Shown one piece after another: positions 9,007 to 16,852 of a stretch of 48,705 nucleotides of DNA; within the stretch, counting starts at the first letter, position 1; each line of letters starts with the position of its first letter. The notes below the pieces were generated by a model. The model ran no database searches and was not told where the DNA came from. It was given only the letters and a program-made list of their open reading frames with translations. Source of the stretch: Sphingobacteriaceae bacterium. GTDB lineage: Bacteria; Bacillota; Sulfobacillia; Thermaerobacterales; RSA17. Location of the stretch: NCBI GenBank assembly GCA_035303785.1, contig DATGRI010000036.1, positions 1 through 48,705 on the forward strand, in the 5' to 3' direction. Position numbers and translations under genes: made by a program.

Positions 9007-10125
9007 TTGACTGACGACCACCTGGAATCCCGCCCCAAGCAGGCCGGATTTCCCCGGAGGGCGCTGCTTCTTTGGGCGGCTGCCCTATTCCTGGCGGCAA
9101 TCCTTTTCTGGCGGGTGCACGTGCCCCTGTTCATCATCGCCCCCGGTTTGACCATGCCGGCCGGGGAAATTGTTAAGGTAAGCGCCGAAGGGGCCGTGGA
9201 GCAGGAGCGGGGAACCTTTTTGGTGACCACCTTGGCGGCCCGGCAGGCTTCCCTGGGCACCGCCCTGGCCGCCATCTTCGATCCCCGCTCCCATGTGGTG
9301 CTCCGGCGCCAGTTGGTGCCGCCCGGGCAGACGGTGGATGAATATTTGGCCGAAAACGAGGAACTGATGCGGCAGAGCCAGGTGTATGCCATGGCCGCCG
9401 CCTTGGACTACCTGGGCTACAGCCCCCGGGTGACGGGCGCCGGGGCGGAGGTCAGGCGGGTGCTGCCGGGCTTAAGGCCTGCGGGCGCCCTCCAGGTGGG
9501 CGACGTGATCGTGGCGGTGGACGGCCGGCCCGTCCACCTGGCCGAAGACCTGCACGACTATGTGGCTTCGGTGGGGGAGGGCCGGCAGGTGGCGGTGGAT
9601 TTCCTCCGGGACGGCCGCCGGCAGGGCGGCCGGGTGGAGACGGTGGACGACCCCTGGACAGGCGCCGGCCAGGCCCGGCTGCCCGTGCAGGTATGGACCC
9701 ACCGGCTGGAGGTGGAACTGCCCCCGGGCATGGAGATTGAAATCGACGCCCGGGAGATCAGCGGCCCCTCGGCGGGGCTCATCTTCGCCCTGGAAATCGC
9801 CAACCGCTTCACACCGGTGGACTTGACCGGGGGCCGCATCTTAGCCGGGACGGGCACCATCGACGCCCGGGGGCGCCTGGGCGCCGTGGGCGGGGTGCCC
9901 TTGAAAATGATGGCTGCCATGGCGGCAGGGGCCGAAGCTTTCGTCATGCCCGAAGCCGTGGCGGCCCAAATGGATGGGGACCGCTTCTCCATGGAAGTAT
10001 TGGCGGCGCCCGATTTGGCCACCTTGGCCGATGCCCTGGCCCGGCGGTGGGCAGGCGAACCGGCGGCCGTGCCCGGGGGCGGCGCCCCCGGCCTGTTGTG
10101 GGGAGGTTTCCAAATTGATTATTGA
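9007..10125 (+). CDS. Membrane-anchored PDZ-Lon (S16) protease, YlbL-like
   Basis: A 372-residue protease with its catalytic part outside the membrane. It has one N-terminal membrane helix (about 18-36), a PDZ domain (about 150-210, with ALQVGDVIVAVDGRPV) and a Lon-type S16 protease domain (about 225-350). The Ser-Lys dyad is Ser255 (SGPSAGLIFALE) and Lys300 (GGVPLKMMAAMAAGA). There is no AAA+ domain. B. subtilis YlbL has the same architecture and lies beside ylbN (yceD) and rpmF, as here. I chose the TTG at 9007 because GGAGGG lies six bases upstream; an in-frame ATG at 8986 lacks an SD. It overlaps the next gene by 11 bases. Confidence 0.87.
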   Translation: MTDDHLESRPKQAGFPRRALLLWAAALFLAAILFWRVHVPLFIIAPGLTMPAGEIVKVSAEGAVEQERGTFLVTTLAARQASLGTALAAIFDPRSHVVLRRQLVPPGQTVDEYLAENEELMRQSQVYAMAAALDYLGYSPRVTGAGAEVRRVLPGLRPAGALQVGDVIVAVDGRPVHLAEDLHDYVASVGEGRQVAVDFLRDGRRQGGRVETVDDPWTGAGQARLPVQVWTHRLEVELPPGMEIEIDAREISGPSAGLIFALEIANRFTPVDLTGGRILAGTGTIDARGRLGAVGGVPLKMMAAMAAGAEAFVMPEAVAAQMDGDRFSMEVLAAPDLATLADALARRWAGEPAAVPGGGAPGLLWGGFQIDY

Positions 10126-10645
10126 TCTGCGGGAAATATTGCAGGAACAGGGCTTGAGCGCCACCCACCGGCAAACCATCGCCGACCCCTACGTGGCCTT
10201 GGAGGATCTGCCGCCGGGTTTCGACGCGCCCATTCACGTCCAGGCCACGGTTCAGAACACCGGGTCCTCGGTGCTGGCCACCGTATCCTTGGAGACCCAG
10301 GTCACCATGCCTTGCTCCCGCTGCCTGACGCCGGTGACCATGCCCATCCGGGTAAAGTACGTGGAGGAGTACGTCCCCGCCGGCGACAATGAGGGGCTCT
10401 CGCCCGAAGAGGCGGGGGTGGCGGGCGTCTACCAGGACCAGCAGCTGGATTTGTCGGCGGGCATCCGGGAAAACCTGCTCCTGGCCCTGCCCATGAAGCC
10501 CTTGTGCCGTCCCGACTGTGCCGGCCTTTGCCCCCAGTGCGGCCAGAACCTTAACGACGGGACCTGCTCCTGCGAGACGGCCCCCGCGGTGGATCCCCGG
10601 CTGGCCCAGCTGCAGCGCCTCCTGGAAGGCGAAGGGAACTCTTAA
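10115..10645 (+). CDS. yceD: YceD/DUF177 family protein
   Basis: A 176-residue protein of the YceD (DUF177) family. Members usually sit directly before rpmF and are linked genetically to rRNA or ribosome biogenesis, without a firmly established activity. The central family core is LQTQVTMPCSRC-like, here with the CSRC pair, and a Cys-rich tail CRPDCAGLCPQCGQNLNDG probably binds a metal. The start is TTG with GGGAGG eight bases upstream, overlapping the protease gene by 11 bases. The rpmF neighbour supports the call. Confidence 0.88.
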   Translation: MIIDLREILQEQGLSATHRQTIADPYVALEDLPPGFDAPIHVQATVQNTGSSVLATVSLETQVTMPCSRCLTPVTMPIRVKYVEEYVPAGDNEGLSPEEAGVAGVYQDQQLDLSAGIRENLLLALPMKPLCRPDCAGLCPQCGQNLNDGTCSCETAPAVDPRLAQLQRLLEGEGNS

Positions 10646-10678
10646 CCGGCGGCCCGCTACAAAATTGCAAAAAAGCGT

Positions 10679-10684
10679 TATAAT
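10679..10684 (+). promoter_or_regulatory. Candidate -10 box for rpmF
   Basis: A perfect TATAAT lies in an AT-rich stretch 57 bases before the rpmF start. No good -35 hexamer is found at 16-18 bases upstream; a TTGCAA at 10665-10670 is too close. The promoter is therefore only suggested. Confidence 0.3.
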
Positions 10685-10740
10685 AGGTCGTTAGTTTTTA
10701 CCGGCCAAGGAACTGATTTTCGACAAGGAGTGGCGACATC

Positions 10741-10917
10741 ATGGCTGTGCCCAAGCGCAAGACTTCGAAAGCCCGGCGGGACAAGCGCCGCACCCATTAC
10801 AAGCTCACGGCGGCCGGGTTGACGCCTTGCCCCCGCTGCCGGGAGCCCCGCCTGCCCCACCGGGTTTGCCCCAACTGCGGCTACTACCGCGACCGGCAGG
10901 TAATCGAACAGGAGTAA
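10741..10917 (+). CDS. rpmF: Ribosomal protein bL32
   Basis: A 58-residue large-subunit ribosomal protein. It begins MAVPKRKTSKARRDKRR, the invariant L32 start, and carries a zinc ribbon with two CxxC pairs (Cys30/Cys33 in CPRC and Cys43/Cys46 in CPNC), so it is the zinc-binding (C+) form. The length is normal. AAGGAG precedes the ATG. The yceD-rpmF pair is conserved across bacteria, and fatty-acid genes commonly follow, as here. Confidence 0.97.
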   Translation: MAVPKRKTSKARRDKRRTHYKLTAAGLTPCPRCREPRLPHRVCPNCGYYRDRQVIEQE

Positions 10918-10936
10918 GGGCCGGCTGCGGCCCTTT
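10917..10936 (+). terminator. Hairpin after rpmF, possible weak terminator
   Basis: AGGGCCG and CGGCCCT form a 7-bp stem with a GCTG loop directly at the rpmF stop codon, followed by only three T residues. It may separate rpmF from the FapR-regulated operon but lacks a proper U tract. Confidence 0.4.
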
Positions 10937-10988
10937 GAAGGGAACGCCCACGGGCAGGGGGTGGTGGAACCGGTGCCGCCGCCCCCTC

Positions 10989-11018
10989 TTGCTTTGTTTT
11001 GGCACCACCCCTTATACT
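10989..11018 (+). promoter_or_regulatory. Sigma-A promoter of the fapR-fab operon
   Basis: TTGCTT (10989-10994) and TATACT (11013-11018) are separated by 18 bases. Transcription would start near 11025, placing the FapR operator just downstream of the start point. The short leader then reaches fapR at about 11080. Confidence 0.6.
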
Positions 11019-11035
11019 TGGTGTTAAAAGCTCCT

Positions 11036-11054
11036 ATTAGTACCTCGTGCTAAC
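11036..11054 (+). promoter_or_regulatory. FapR operator
   Basis: ATTAGTACCTCGTGCTAAC is an imperfect palindrome that closely matches the FapR box known from Bacillus (TTAGTACCT, two bases, then an inverted half). It lies 11 bases after the predicted transcription start and upstream of fapR itself. FapR should bind here and block transcription until malonyl-CoA accumulates. Confidence 0.85.
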
Positions 11055-11079
11055 AGCAAGCCCGGGGGTGTGTCCATTG

Positions 11080-11658
11080 GTGCCAACCCGCAATCTGACC
11101 CGCGCCCAGCGGCAGCGCAGGCTGGAGGAGCGCCTGGCCGCCGACCCCTTCCTCACCGACGAGGAACTGGCAGATCTATTCTCTGTCAGCGTGCAGACCA
11201 TCCGGTTGGATCGCATGGCCTTGGGCATCCCCGAAGTTCGCCAGCGCACCCGGGAAGTGGCCCGCCGCACCTACGCCCGCCTCAAGTCCATCGGCTGGCG
11301 GGAAGTGGTGGGCGAGCTGGTGGACCTGCAGTTGGGCCGTTCGGCCATTTCCATCTTTGAAACCACCGACGACATGGTTTTCGAGAAAACCCGCATCGTC
11401 CGCAGCCAGTTCGTCTTCGCCCAGGCTGATTCCCTGGCCCTGGCGGTCATCGACGCCGACGTGGCGGTAACGGGCCTGGCCAACATCAAGTACAAGCGCC
11501 CCGTGGAAGCCGGGGAGCGCCTGGTGGCCAAAGCCGAGGTCATCCGCAAGAAGGGCGATGACAAGTTCGTGGTGCTGGTGGTCACCCGGGCGGGCGAGGA
11601 CGTAGTTTTTAGGGGCAAGTTCGTAGTGTTTGCCCTCAAAGGGGTTGGACAGAATTGA
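11080..11658 (+). CDS. fapR: Fatty-acid/phospholipid biosynthesis repressor FapR
   Basis: A 192-residue repressor that senses malonyl-CoA and controls fatty-acid synthesis genes. An N-terminal DeoR-like helix-turn-helix (about 20-45, FLTDEELADLFSVSVQTIRLDR) is followed by a linker and a hot-dog-fold ligand domain (about 80-190). The frame is open to a GTG at 11047, but that codon lies inside the FapR operator. Starts at TTG 11077 or GTG 11080 match the family N-terminus and have a G-rich SD, so I chose 11080. Its stop overlaps the TTG start of fabH (TTGA). Autoregulation is expected from the operator upstream. Confidence 0.92.
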   Translation: MPTRNLTRAQRQRRLEERLAADPFLTDEELADLFSVSVQTIRLDRMALGIPEVRQRTREVARRTYARLKSIGWREVVGELVDLQLGRSAISIFETTDDMVFEKTRIVRSQFVFAQADSLALAVIDADVAVTGLANIKYKRPVEAGERLVAKAEVIRKKGDDKFVVLVVTRAGEDVVFRGKFVVFALKGVGQN

Positions 11659-12689
11659 CCGGTTCCGCCGGCAGCGGTGATGGGCAGGCCCGACGGGCCG
11701 CCATTGCCGGCATCGGCTCCTTCGTCCCGGAGCGCGTGGTCACCAACGACGATTTGGCCCAGACGCTGGACACCAGTGATGAGTGGATCCGCTCCCGCAC
11801 CGGCATCGGCAGCCGGCGGGTCATCGACCCCGAAAACGCCACCTCCGACCTGGCCGTGGCGGCCGCCCAGAAGGCTTTGGACCGGGCCGGGATCGAACCG
11901 TCCCAAGTGGACCTCATCATCGTAGCCACCGTAACTCCCGACATGATGTTCCCCTCCACCGCCTGCCTGGTCCAGGAGCGCCTGGGGGCCAAAAGGGCCG
12001 CCGCCTTCGACTTGGAGGCGGCCTGCTCCGGCTTCATTTACGCCCTGGCCACCGGCGCCCAGTTCATCCAATCGGGCTTCTACGACACGGTGCTGGTCAT
12101 CGGCGCCGAAACCTTGTCGAAAATCACCGACTGGTCCGACCGCTCCACGGCGGTGCTCTTCGGCGACGGGGCCGGCGCCGTGGTCCTGCGGCCGGTGCCG
12201 GCAGACCGGGGCGGCATTCTCAGCGTTCACCTGGAAGCCGACGGGGCCGGCGCCGACTTGATCCAGCAGCCCGCCGGCGGCTCCCGCTTGCCGGCCTCCA
12301 ACGAGACGGTGGCCGCCCGGCTTCACTTCCTCCAGATGAACGGCCGGGAAGTATACAAGTTCGCCGTCAAGGCCATGGGCGACGCAGCGGCGGCGGCGGT
12401 GAAAAAGGCGGGCCTCACCTTCGGGGACATCGATCTTTATGTGCCCCACCAGGCCAACTACCGCATCATCGAGGCCTCGGCCCGCCGGTTCGGCCTGCCC
12501 ATGGACCGGGTGGTGGTCAACATCGAGCATTACGGCAACACCTCTGCGGCCTCCATCCCCATCGCCCTGGACGAAAGCTTCCGCTCCGGGCGCATCAAGG
12601 CGGGCGACAACGTGCTTATGGTGGCCTTCGGAGGCGGGTTGACCTGGGCCGCCGCCGTGGTCCAGTGGACCTTGTCGGACAGGGGTTGA
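11655..12689 (+). CDS. fabH: Beta-ketoacyl-ACP synthase III (FabH)
   Basis: A 344-residue enzyme that starts fatty-acid synthesis by condensing an acyl-CoA with malonyl-ACP. The Cys-His-Asn triad is Cys124 (EAACSGF), His265 (YVPHQANYR) and Asn295 (HYGNTSAAS). The TTG start overlaps the fapR stop. Its place directly after fapR is where plsX often sits in Bacillota; plsX is absent here. Substrate preference for straight or branched primers cannot be read from the sequence. Confidence 0.96.
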   Translation: MTGSAGSGDGQARRAAIAGIGSFVPERVVTNDDLAQTLDTSDEWIRSRTGIGSRRVIDPENATSDLAVAAAQKALDRAGIEPSQVDLIIVATVTPDMMFPSTACLVQERLGAKRAAAFDLEAACSGFIYALATGAQFIQSGFYDTVLVIGAETLSKITDWSDRSTAVLFGDGAGAVVLRPVPADRGGILSVHLEADGAGADLIQQPAGGSRLPASNETVAARLHFLQMNGREVYKFAVKAMGDAAAAAVKKAGLTFGDIDLYVPHQANYRIIEASARRFGLPMDRVVVNIEHYGNTSAASIPIALDESFRSGRIKAGDNVLMVAFGGGLTWAAAVVQWTLSDRG

Positions 12690-12693
12690 TGGT

Positions 12694-13638
12694 GTGTCTA
12701 TAGCCTTTATGTTTCCCGGCCAAGGCGCCCAATACGTAGGCATGGGGCGGGATTTCCACGACCGTTTTGACGCCGCCCGCCGGGTTTTCCACGAGGCCGA
12801 CGAAATCTTGGGGATGCCCATCAGCTCCCTGTGCCTTGAAGGGCCTGAAGAGGCCCTAATCCCTACGGAGATTCAGCAACCTGCCATTTTGACCGTCAGC
12901 GTGGCCATGCTGGCCGTCCTCCGGGAGATGGGCGTGGAACCCGTGCGGGTGGCCGGCCTGAGCCTGGGGGAATACGCCGCCCTGGTGGCAGCCGGCGTGT
13001 TGTCCTTTGAAGAAGCCCTGCCCCTGGTCAAGGACCGGGGCCGCTACATGCAGGAGGCGGTCCCCCCGGGGGTGGGCGCCATGGCCGCCGTCATGGGCCT
13101 GGACCGGGAGGAAGTGGCCGCCGCCTGCCGGGAGACGGCCGCCGCCCTGGATACGGTGGTCCAGCCGGCCAACTACAACAGCCCGGGCCAGATCGTCATC
13201 GCCGGCACCGCCCAGGGGGTGGAGGAAGCGGCAGAATTGTGCCGGGTCCGGGGCGCCCGCCGGGTGGTGATGCTGCCCGTCAGTGCTCCCTTCCACAGCC
13301 CGTTGATGGAGCCGGCGGCCCGGCGCCTGGCCCAGCGCCTGGAGTCGGTCACCTTCCACGACGCCCGGGTGCCCGTGGTGGCCAACGTGGACGCCCGGGA
13401 GCGGACGGCGGCCCACGAGTTCGTACCCGCCCTCATCGACCAGGTGGCCATGCCCGTCCTGTGGGAGGACTGCATGCGCACCATGCTGGCGGCGGGCTGC
13501 CGGGTGTTTGTAGAGGTGGGCCCGGGCAAGACCTTGTCCGGGTTCATGCGCCGTCTCGATTCTTCGGTAAATTGCCTTTCCACCCAGGAGCCGGACAGTC
13601 TGGAAGGTTTGCTTGCCACTGTAGGGGAGGTCGGCTAA
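12694..13638 (+). CDS. fabD: Malonyl-CoA:ACP transacylase (FabD)
   Basis: A 314-residue cytoplasmic enzyme that loads malonyl groups on the acyl carrier protein. Motifs are FMFPGQGAQYVGMG at the N-terminus, nucleophile Ser90 in GLSLGEYAAL (the GLS form common in Bacillota) and His201 in SAPFHSPLM. The QQPAI segment and the conserved Arg/Gln environment are present, and the length is normal. The GTG start lies four bases after fabH. It is part of the FapR-controlled operon. Confidence 0.96.
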   Translation: MSIAFMFPGQGAQYVGMGRDFHDRFDAARRVFHEADEILGMPISSLCLEGPEEALIPTEIQQPAILTVSVAMLAVLREMGVEPVRVAGLSLGEYAALVAAGVLSFEEALPLVKDRGRYMQEAVPPGVGAMAAVMGLDREEVAAACRETAAALDTVVQPANYNSPGQIVIAGTAQGVEEAAELCRVRGARRVVMLPVSAPFHSPLMEPAARRLAQRLESVTFHDARVPVVANVDARERTAAHEFVPALIDQVAMPVLWEDCMRTMLAAGCRVFVEVGPGKTLSGFMRRLDSSVNCLSTQEPDSLEGLLATVGEVG

Positions 13639-13639
13639 A

Positions 13640-14386
13640 ATGTGCTTGGCCAACAGGGTAGCCCTGGTGACGGGTGCCTCTCGGAATATCGGCAGGGCCA
13701 TAGCCTTGGCCCTGGCAAAGCGTGGAGCAGCAGTAGCCGTAAACTATGCCAAATCTGCTGCGGCAGCCCAAGAAGTGGTGGCTGAGATCGAAGCCGGCGG
13801 TGGACGGGCCTTTGCCGTTCAGGCCGACGTTGCCGACGCCGATGCGGCCGCTGCGATGGTGCAGGCCGTCGAAGAGCACCTGGGTCCCATAGACATCCTG
13901 GTCAACAACGCGGGCATCACCCGCGACGGGCTGTTCGTAAGGATGAAGCCCGAGGACTGGGACGCGGTGATGGGCACTAACCTGAATGGCCTTTTTTATA
14001 TTGTGCGGCCGGTGGTCCGAGGCATGATGCGTCGGCGGTGGGGCCGCATCATCAACATCTCGTCCATAGCCGGCCTGGTGGGCAACTTCGGCCAGGTCAA
14101 CTACGCCGCCAGCAAGGCCGCCATCCTGGGCTTCACCAAGGCTCTGGCCCGGGAGGTGGGATCCCGCGGCATCACCGTCAATACCGTGGCGCCGGGCTTC
14201 ATCGAGACCGACATGACGGCCGATCTGCCCGAGGAGGTGCGGGAGACGATGCTGGCCCGCACGGCCCTGGAGCGCTTCGGCCGGTCCGAGGAAGTGGCGG
14301 CCGCGGTGGCTTTTCTGGCCGGGGAGGAGGCCGGGTACATCACCGGCCACACCCTGGTGGTGGACGGCGGCTTGACGATGATTTGA
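13640..14386 (+). CDS. fabG: 3-oxoacyl-ACP reductase (FabG)
   Basis: A 248-residue NADPH-dependent short-chain dehydrogenase that reduces 3-oxoacyl-ACP. The cofactor motif is TGASRNIGRA, followed by NNAG at about 89-92 and the catalytic Ser142, Tyr155 and Lys159 (NISSIAG; NYAASKA). It ends with the FabG-like segment GYITGHTLVVDGGLTM. The ATG has SD GGGGAGG nine bases upstream and starts one base after the fabD stop. The operon context separates it from other short-chain dehydrogenases. Confidence 0.95.
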   Translation: MCLANRVALVTGASRNIGRAIALALAKRGAAVAVNYAKSAAAAQEVVAEIEAGGGRAFAVQADVADADAAAAMVQAVEEHLGPIDILVNNAGITRDGLFVRMKPEDWDAVMGTNLNGLFYIVRPVVRGMMRRRWGRIINISSIAGLVGNFGQVNYAASKAAILGFTKALAREVGSRGITVNTVAPGFIETDMTADLPEEVRETMLARTALERFGRSEEVAAAVAFLAGEEAGYITGHTLVVDGGLTMI

Positions 14387-14441
14387 ACCGGCGCCCCGGG
14401 CGCCGTGATTCCTCAGAAACTGCAAGGAGGTGCCGCTGGTT

Positions 14442-14693
14442 ATGTCGGATGACGCTATTCTCCAGCGCATTAGATCCATCATTGTCGATCAGTTGGGCGT
14501 GGAAGAAGAAGAAGTTAAGCCGGAAGCTTCCTTCATTGACGACCTGGGTGCCGATTCCTTGGATTTGGTGGAATTGATCATGGCCCTCGAAGAAGAATTC
14601 GGCACCGACATCCCCGACGAAGACGCCGAGCGCATCAACACCGTCGGCGATGCCATCGAATACATCCGGGAGCGGCAGCAACAGCAGCAGTAA
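14442..14693 (+). CDS. acpP: Acyl carrier protein
   Basis: An 83-residue acidic carrier that holds growing acyl chains on a phosphopantetheine arm. The attachment site is Ser39 in [12 protein letters not shown]. The four-helix pattern and acidic composition are typical, and a run of glutamines ends the protein. I start at ATG 14442; the upstream in-frame GTG (14430) lies within the AAGGAGG SD. A GGCGCC-CCG-GGCGCC-like hairpin sits between fabG and acpP and could adjust the level of this abundant protein. Confidence 0.96.
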   Translation: MSDDAILQRIRSIIVDQLGVEEEEVKPEASFIDDLGADSLDLVELIMALEEEFGTDIPDEDAERINTVGDAIEYIRERQQQQQ

Positions 14694-14768
14694 CCTGCTC
14701 CAACGGAAGGGCCGCCGGCCTCCTCGGGGCCCGGCCGGCTGCATGCGGTGCGAAATGGGGTGGCTCCC

Positions 14769-16085
14769 GTGAGCAGAGACACCGGCAACGGATACGCCCA
14801 CCGGGTCGTGGTCACCGGCTTGGGCGTGGTCAGCCCCGTCGGTATCGGTGTAGACGTCTACTGGGACCGGATTTTGAAGGGCGAGTCGGGAATCGACATT
14901 TTGACCCGCCTCAATCCTGACGACTACCCGACGCGGATGGGCGCCGAGGTCAAAGATTTCAACCCCGGGGACTTCATGGAGCGGCGGGACGCCCGGCGCA
15001 TGGACCGGTTCACCCAGTACGCCGTGGTCGCCGCCGACATGGCCCTGGCCGACGCCGGCATCGGCGACAACCTCCTGCCCCGGGAGCGCCTCGGGGTGGT
15101 CATCGGCACGGGCATCGGCGGCATGGAGACCTTGGACGAGCAGTTCCGCCTCATGAACGAGAAGGGTCCCGACCGGGTCAGCCCCTTTTTCGTGCCCATG
15201 ATGATCGCCAATATGGCGGCGGGGCAGATCTCCATCCGCCACGACCTGCGGGGCCCCAACAGCACCTTGGTGACCGCCTGCGCCGCCTCGGCCCACGCCA
15301 TGGGCGAGGCCTTCCGCATCCTGCAGCGGGGCGACGCCGACGTCATGGTCACCGGCGGCGCCGAAGCCGCCTTCGTCCCCTTGGCCTTTGCCGGCTTCTG
15401 CACCATGAAGGCCATGTCCACCTGGTCCGGGCCGCCCCAAGAAGCCTCCCGCCCCTTCGACGTGCGGCGGGACGGCTTCGTCATGGGGGAGGGCAGCGGC
15501 ATCCTGGTCTTCGAGCGGCTGGACCATGCCCTGGCCCGGGGCGCCAAGATTTATGCCGAGGTGCTGGGCTTCGGCATGAGCGCCGACGCCCACCACATCA
15601 CGGCCCCCGCCCCCGGCGGCAGCGGCGGCGCCCGCTCCATGCAGCTGGCCCTGGCCGACGCCGGGCTGGAGCCGGAAGCCATCGACTACATCAACGCCCA
15701 CGGCACCGGCACCCCGCCGGGGGACATCAGCGAGACCGAGGCCATCAAGTCGGTTTTCGGCGAGCATGCCTATAAGCTGGCCGTCAGCTCCACCAAGTCC
15801 ATGATCGGCCACTTGCTGGGGGCCGCCGGCGCCGTGGAGGCCATCGCCTGCATCCTCGCCATTCGGGACAATGTGGTCCCGCCCACCATCAACCTGGATG
15901 AGCAGGATCCCGCCTGCGATCTGGACTACGTGCCCTGGAAGGCGCGTCCCATGACCGTGGACCGGGTCTTGAGCAATTCCTTCGGTTTCGGCGGGCAGAA
16001 CGCCACCCTCATCTTCGGCCGCTACCGGCCCGAAGGCGGCAACGATGCCGGGCCGGGCAAGGCAGAGGGGAACAGTGACGCTTAA
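14769..16085 (+). CDS. fabF: Beta-ketoacyl-ACP synthase II (FabF)
   Basis: A 438-residue chain-elongation condensing enzyme. The Cys-His-His triad is Cys171 ([11 protein letters not shown]), His311 ([11 protein letters not shown]) and His348 ([12 protein letters not shown]), with the conserved Lys343. It ends with [15 protein letters not shown], typical of KAS I/II. GTG 14769 is preceded by GGGGTGG; another GTG seven codons upstream (14748) is possible. The 75-base gap after acpP holds a GC-rich inverted repeat (GCCGGCC/GGCCGGC). No enoyl-ACP reductase is encoded in the cluster. Confidence 0.95.
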   Translation: MSRDTGNGYAHRVVVTGLGVVSPVGIGVDVYWDRILKGESGIDILTRLNPDDYPTRMGAEVKDFNPGDFMERRDARRMDRFTQYAVVAADMALADAGIGDNLLPRERLGVVIGTGIGGMETLDEQFRLMNEKGPDRVSPFFVPMMIANMAAGQISIRHDLRGPNSTLVTACAASAHAMGEAFRILQRGDADVMVTGGAEAAFVPLAFAGFCTMKAMSTWSGPPQEASRPFDVRRDGFVMGEGSGILVFERLDHALARGAKIYAEVLGFGMSADAHHITAPAPGGSGGARSMQLALADAGLEPEAIDYINAHGTGTPPGDISETEAIKSVFGEHAYKLAVSSTKSMIGHLLGAAGAVEAIACILAIRDNVVPPTINLDEQDPACDLDYVPWKARPMTVDRVLSNSFGFGGQNATLIFGRYRPEGGNDAGPGKAEGNSDA

Positions 16086-16810
16086 TGTCGGCCGGCCGGT
16101 CCTCGCCCCGGGAGCGTGCTGAAGCCCTGGCGCGGCTGGCGGAGTTGACGGGCCGGGAGCCCCGGCAGCCGGAACTGTTCCTGCAGGCCTTGACCCATCC
16201 TTCTTACGCCAATGAGCACCCCCAGGAGATGCACAACCAGCGCCTGGAGTTCCTGGGTGATGCGGCCCTGGGCCTGGTGGTGGCGGAGGAGTTGTACCGG
16301 CGGTTCCCCGACAAGGACGAAGGGGATCTGACCCGCATGCGGGCCGCCGTGGTCTGCACCCCCACCTTGGCCCGGGTGGCCCGGCGCCTGGACCTGGGCC
16401 GATTGCTGCGCCTGGGCCAGGGCGAGGAAGGGTCGGGCGGGCGGCAGCGCAGCTCCCTCCTGGCCGACGCCTTGGAGGCGGTCATCGGGGCCCTCATGCT
16501 GGAAGGGGGCCTGGAGACCGTGCGGGACTTCGTCTTTCGCCACCTGTCCCAGGAGATGGAGGAGGCGGCCGCCGGGTCCTTGGTGGAGGATTTCAAAACG
16601 TTCCTGCAGGAGGAAGGCCAGCGTCGCTTCCGGGCCGATCCCGTCTACCGGGTGGTGGGCGAGGAAGGGCCCGATCACAACAAATCCTTCACCGTGGAAG
16701 TGTTGATCCAGGGGAAAGTGATGGGCACCGGCACCGGCAGGAGCAAGAAGGAAGCGGAACAGGCGGCGGCGGAGCAGGCGGTGGCCCGCCTGCAGGCAAC
16801 GGCCCCGTAA
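16085..16810 (+). CDS. rnc: Ribonuclease III
   Basis: A 241-residue double-strand-specific RNase for rRNA processing and RNA turnover. The catalytic domain (about 10-155) contains NQRLEFLGDAAL with the metal-binding acidic residues and a second acidic site in LLADALEAVIGAL. A double-stranded RNA-binding domain follows (about 165-240), ending GTGTGRSKKEAEQAAAEQA. The ATG overlaps the fabF stop (TAATG), so translation is coupled. The acpP-fabF-rnc-smc order is conserved widely. Confidence 0.96.
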   Translation: MSAGRSSPRERAEALARLAELTGREPRQPELFLQALTHPSYANEHPQEMHNQRLEFLGDAALGLVVAEELYRRFPDKDEGDLTRMRAAVVCTPTLARVARRLDLGRLLRLGQGEEGSGGRQRSSLLADALEAVIGALMLEGGLETVRDFVFRHLSQEMEEAAAGSLVEDFKTFLQEEGQRRFRADPVYRVVGEEGPDHNKSFTVEVLIQGKVMGTGTGRSKKEAEQAAAEQAVARLQATAP

Positions 16811-16852
16811 TTCCCGGCGGGAGCTGGGCGGGGCCGGCCCCGAGGGCAGGTG

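Noticed and set aside
11047-11079. Longer fapR N-terminus from GTG 11047
   Set aside because: The codon lies inside the FapR operator and the added residues do not match the family N-terminus.
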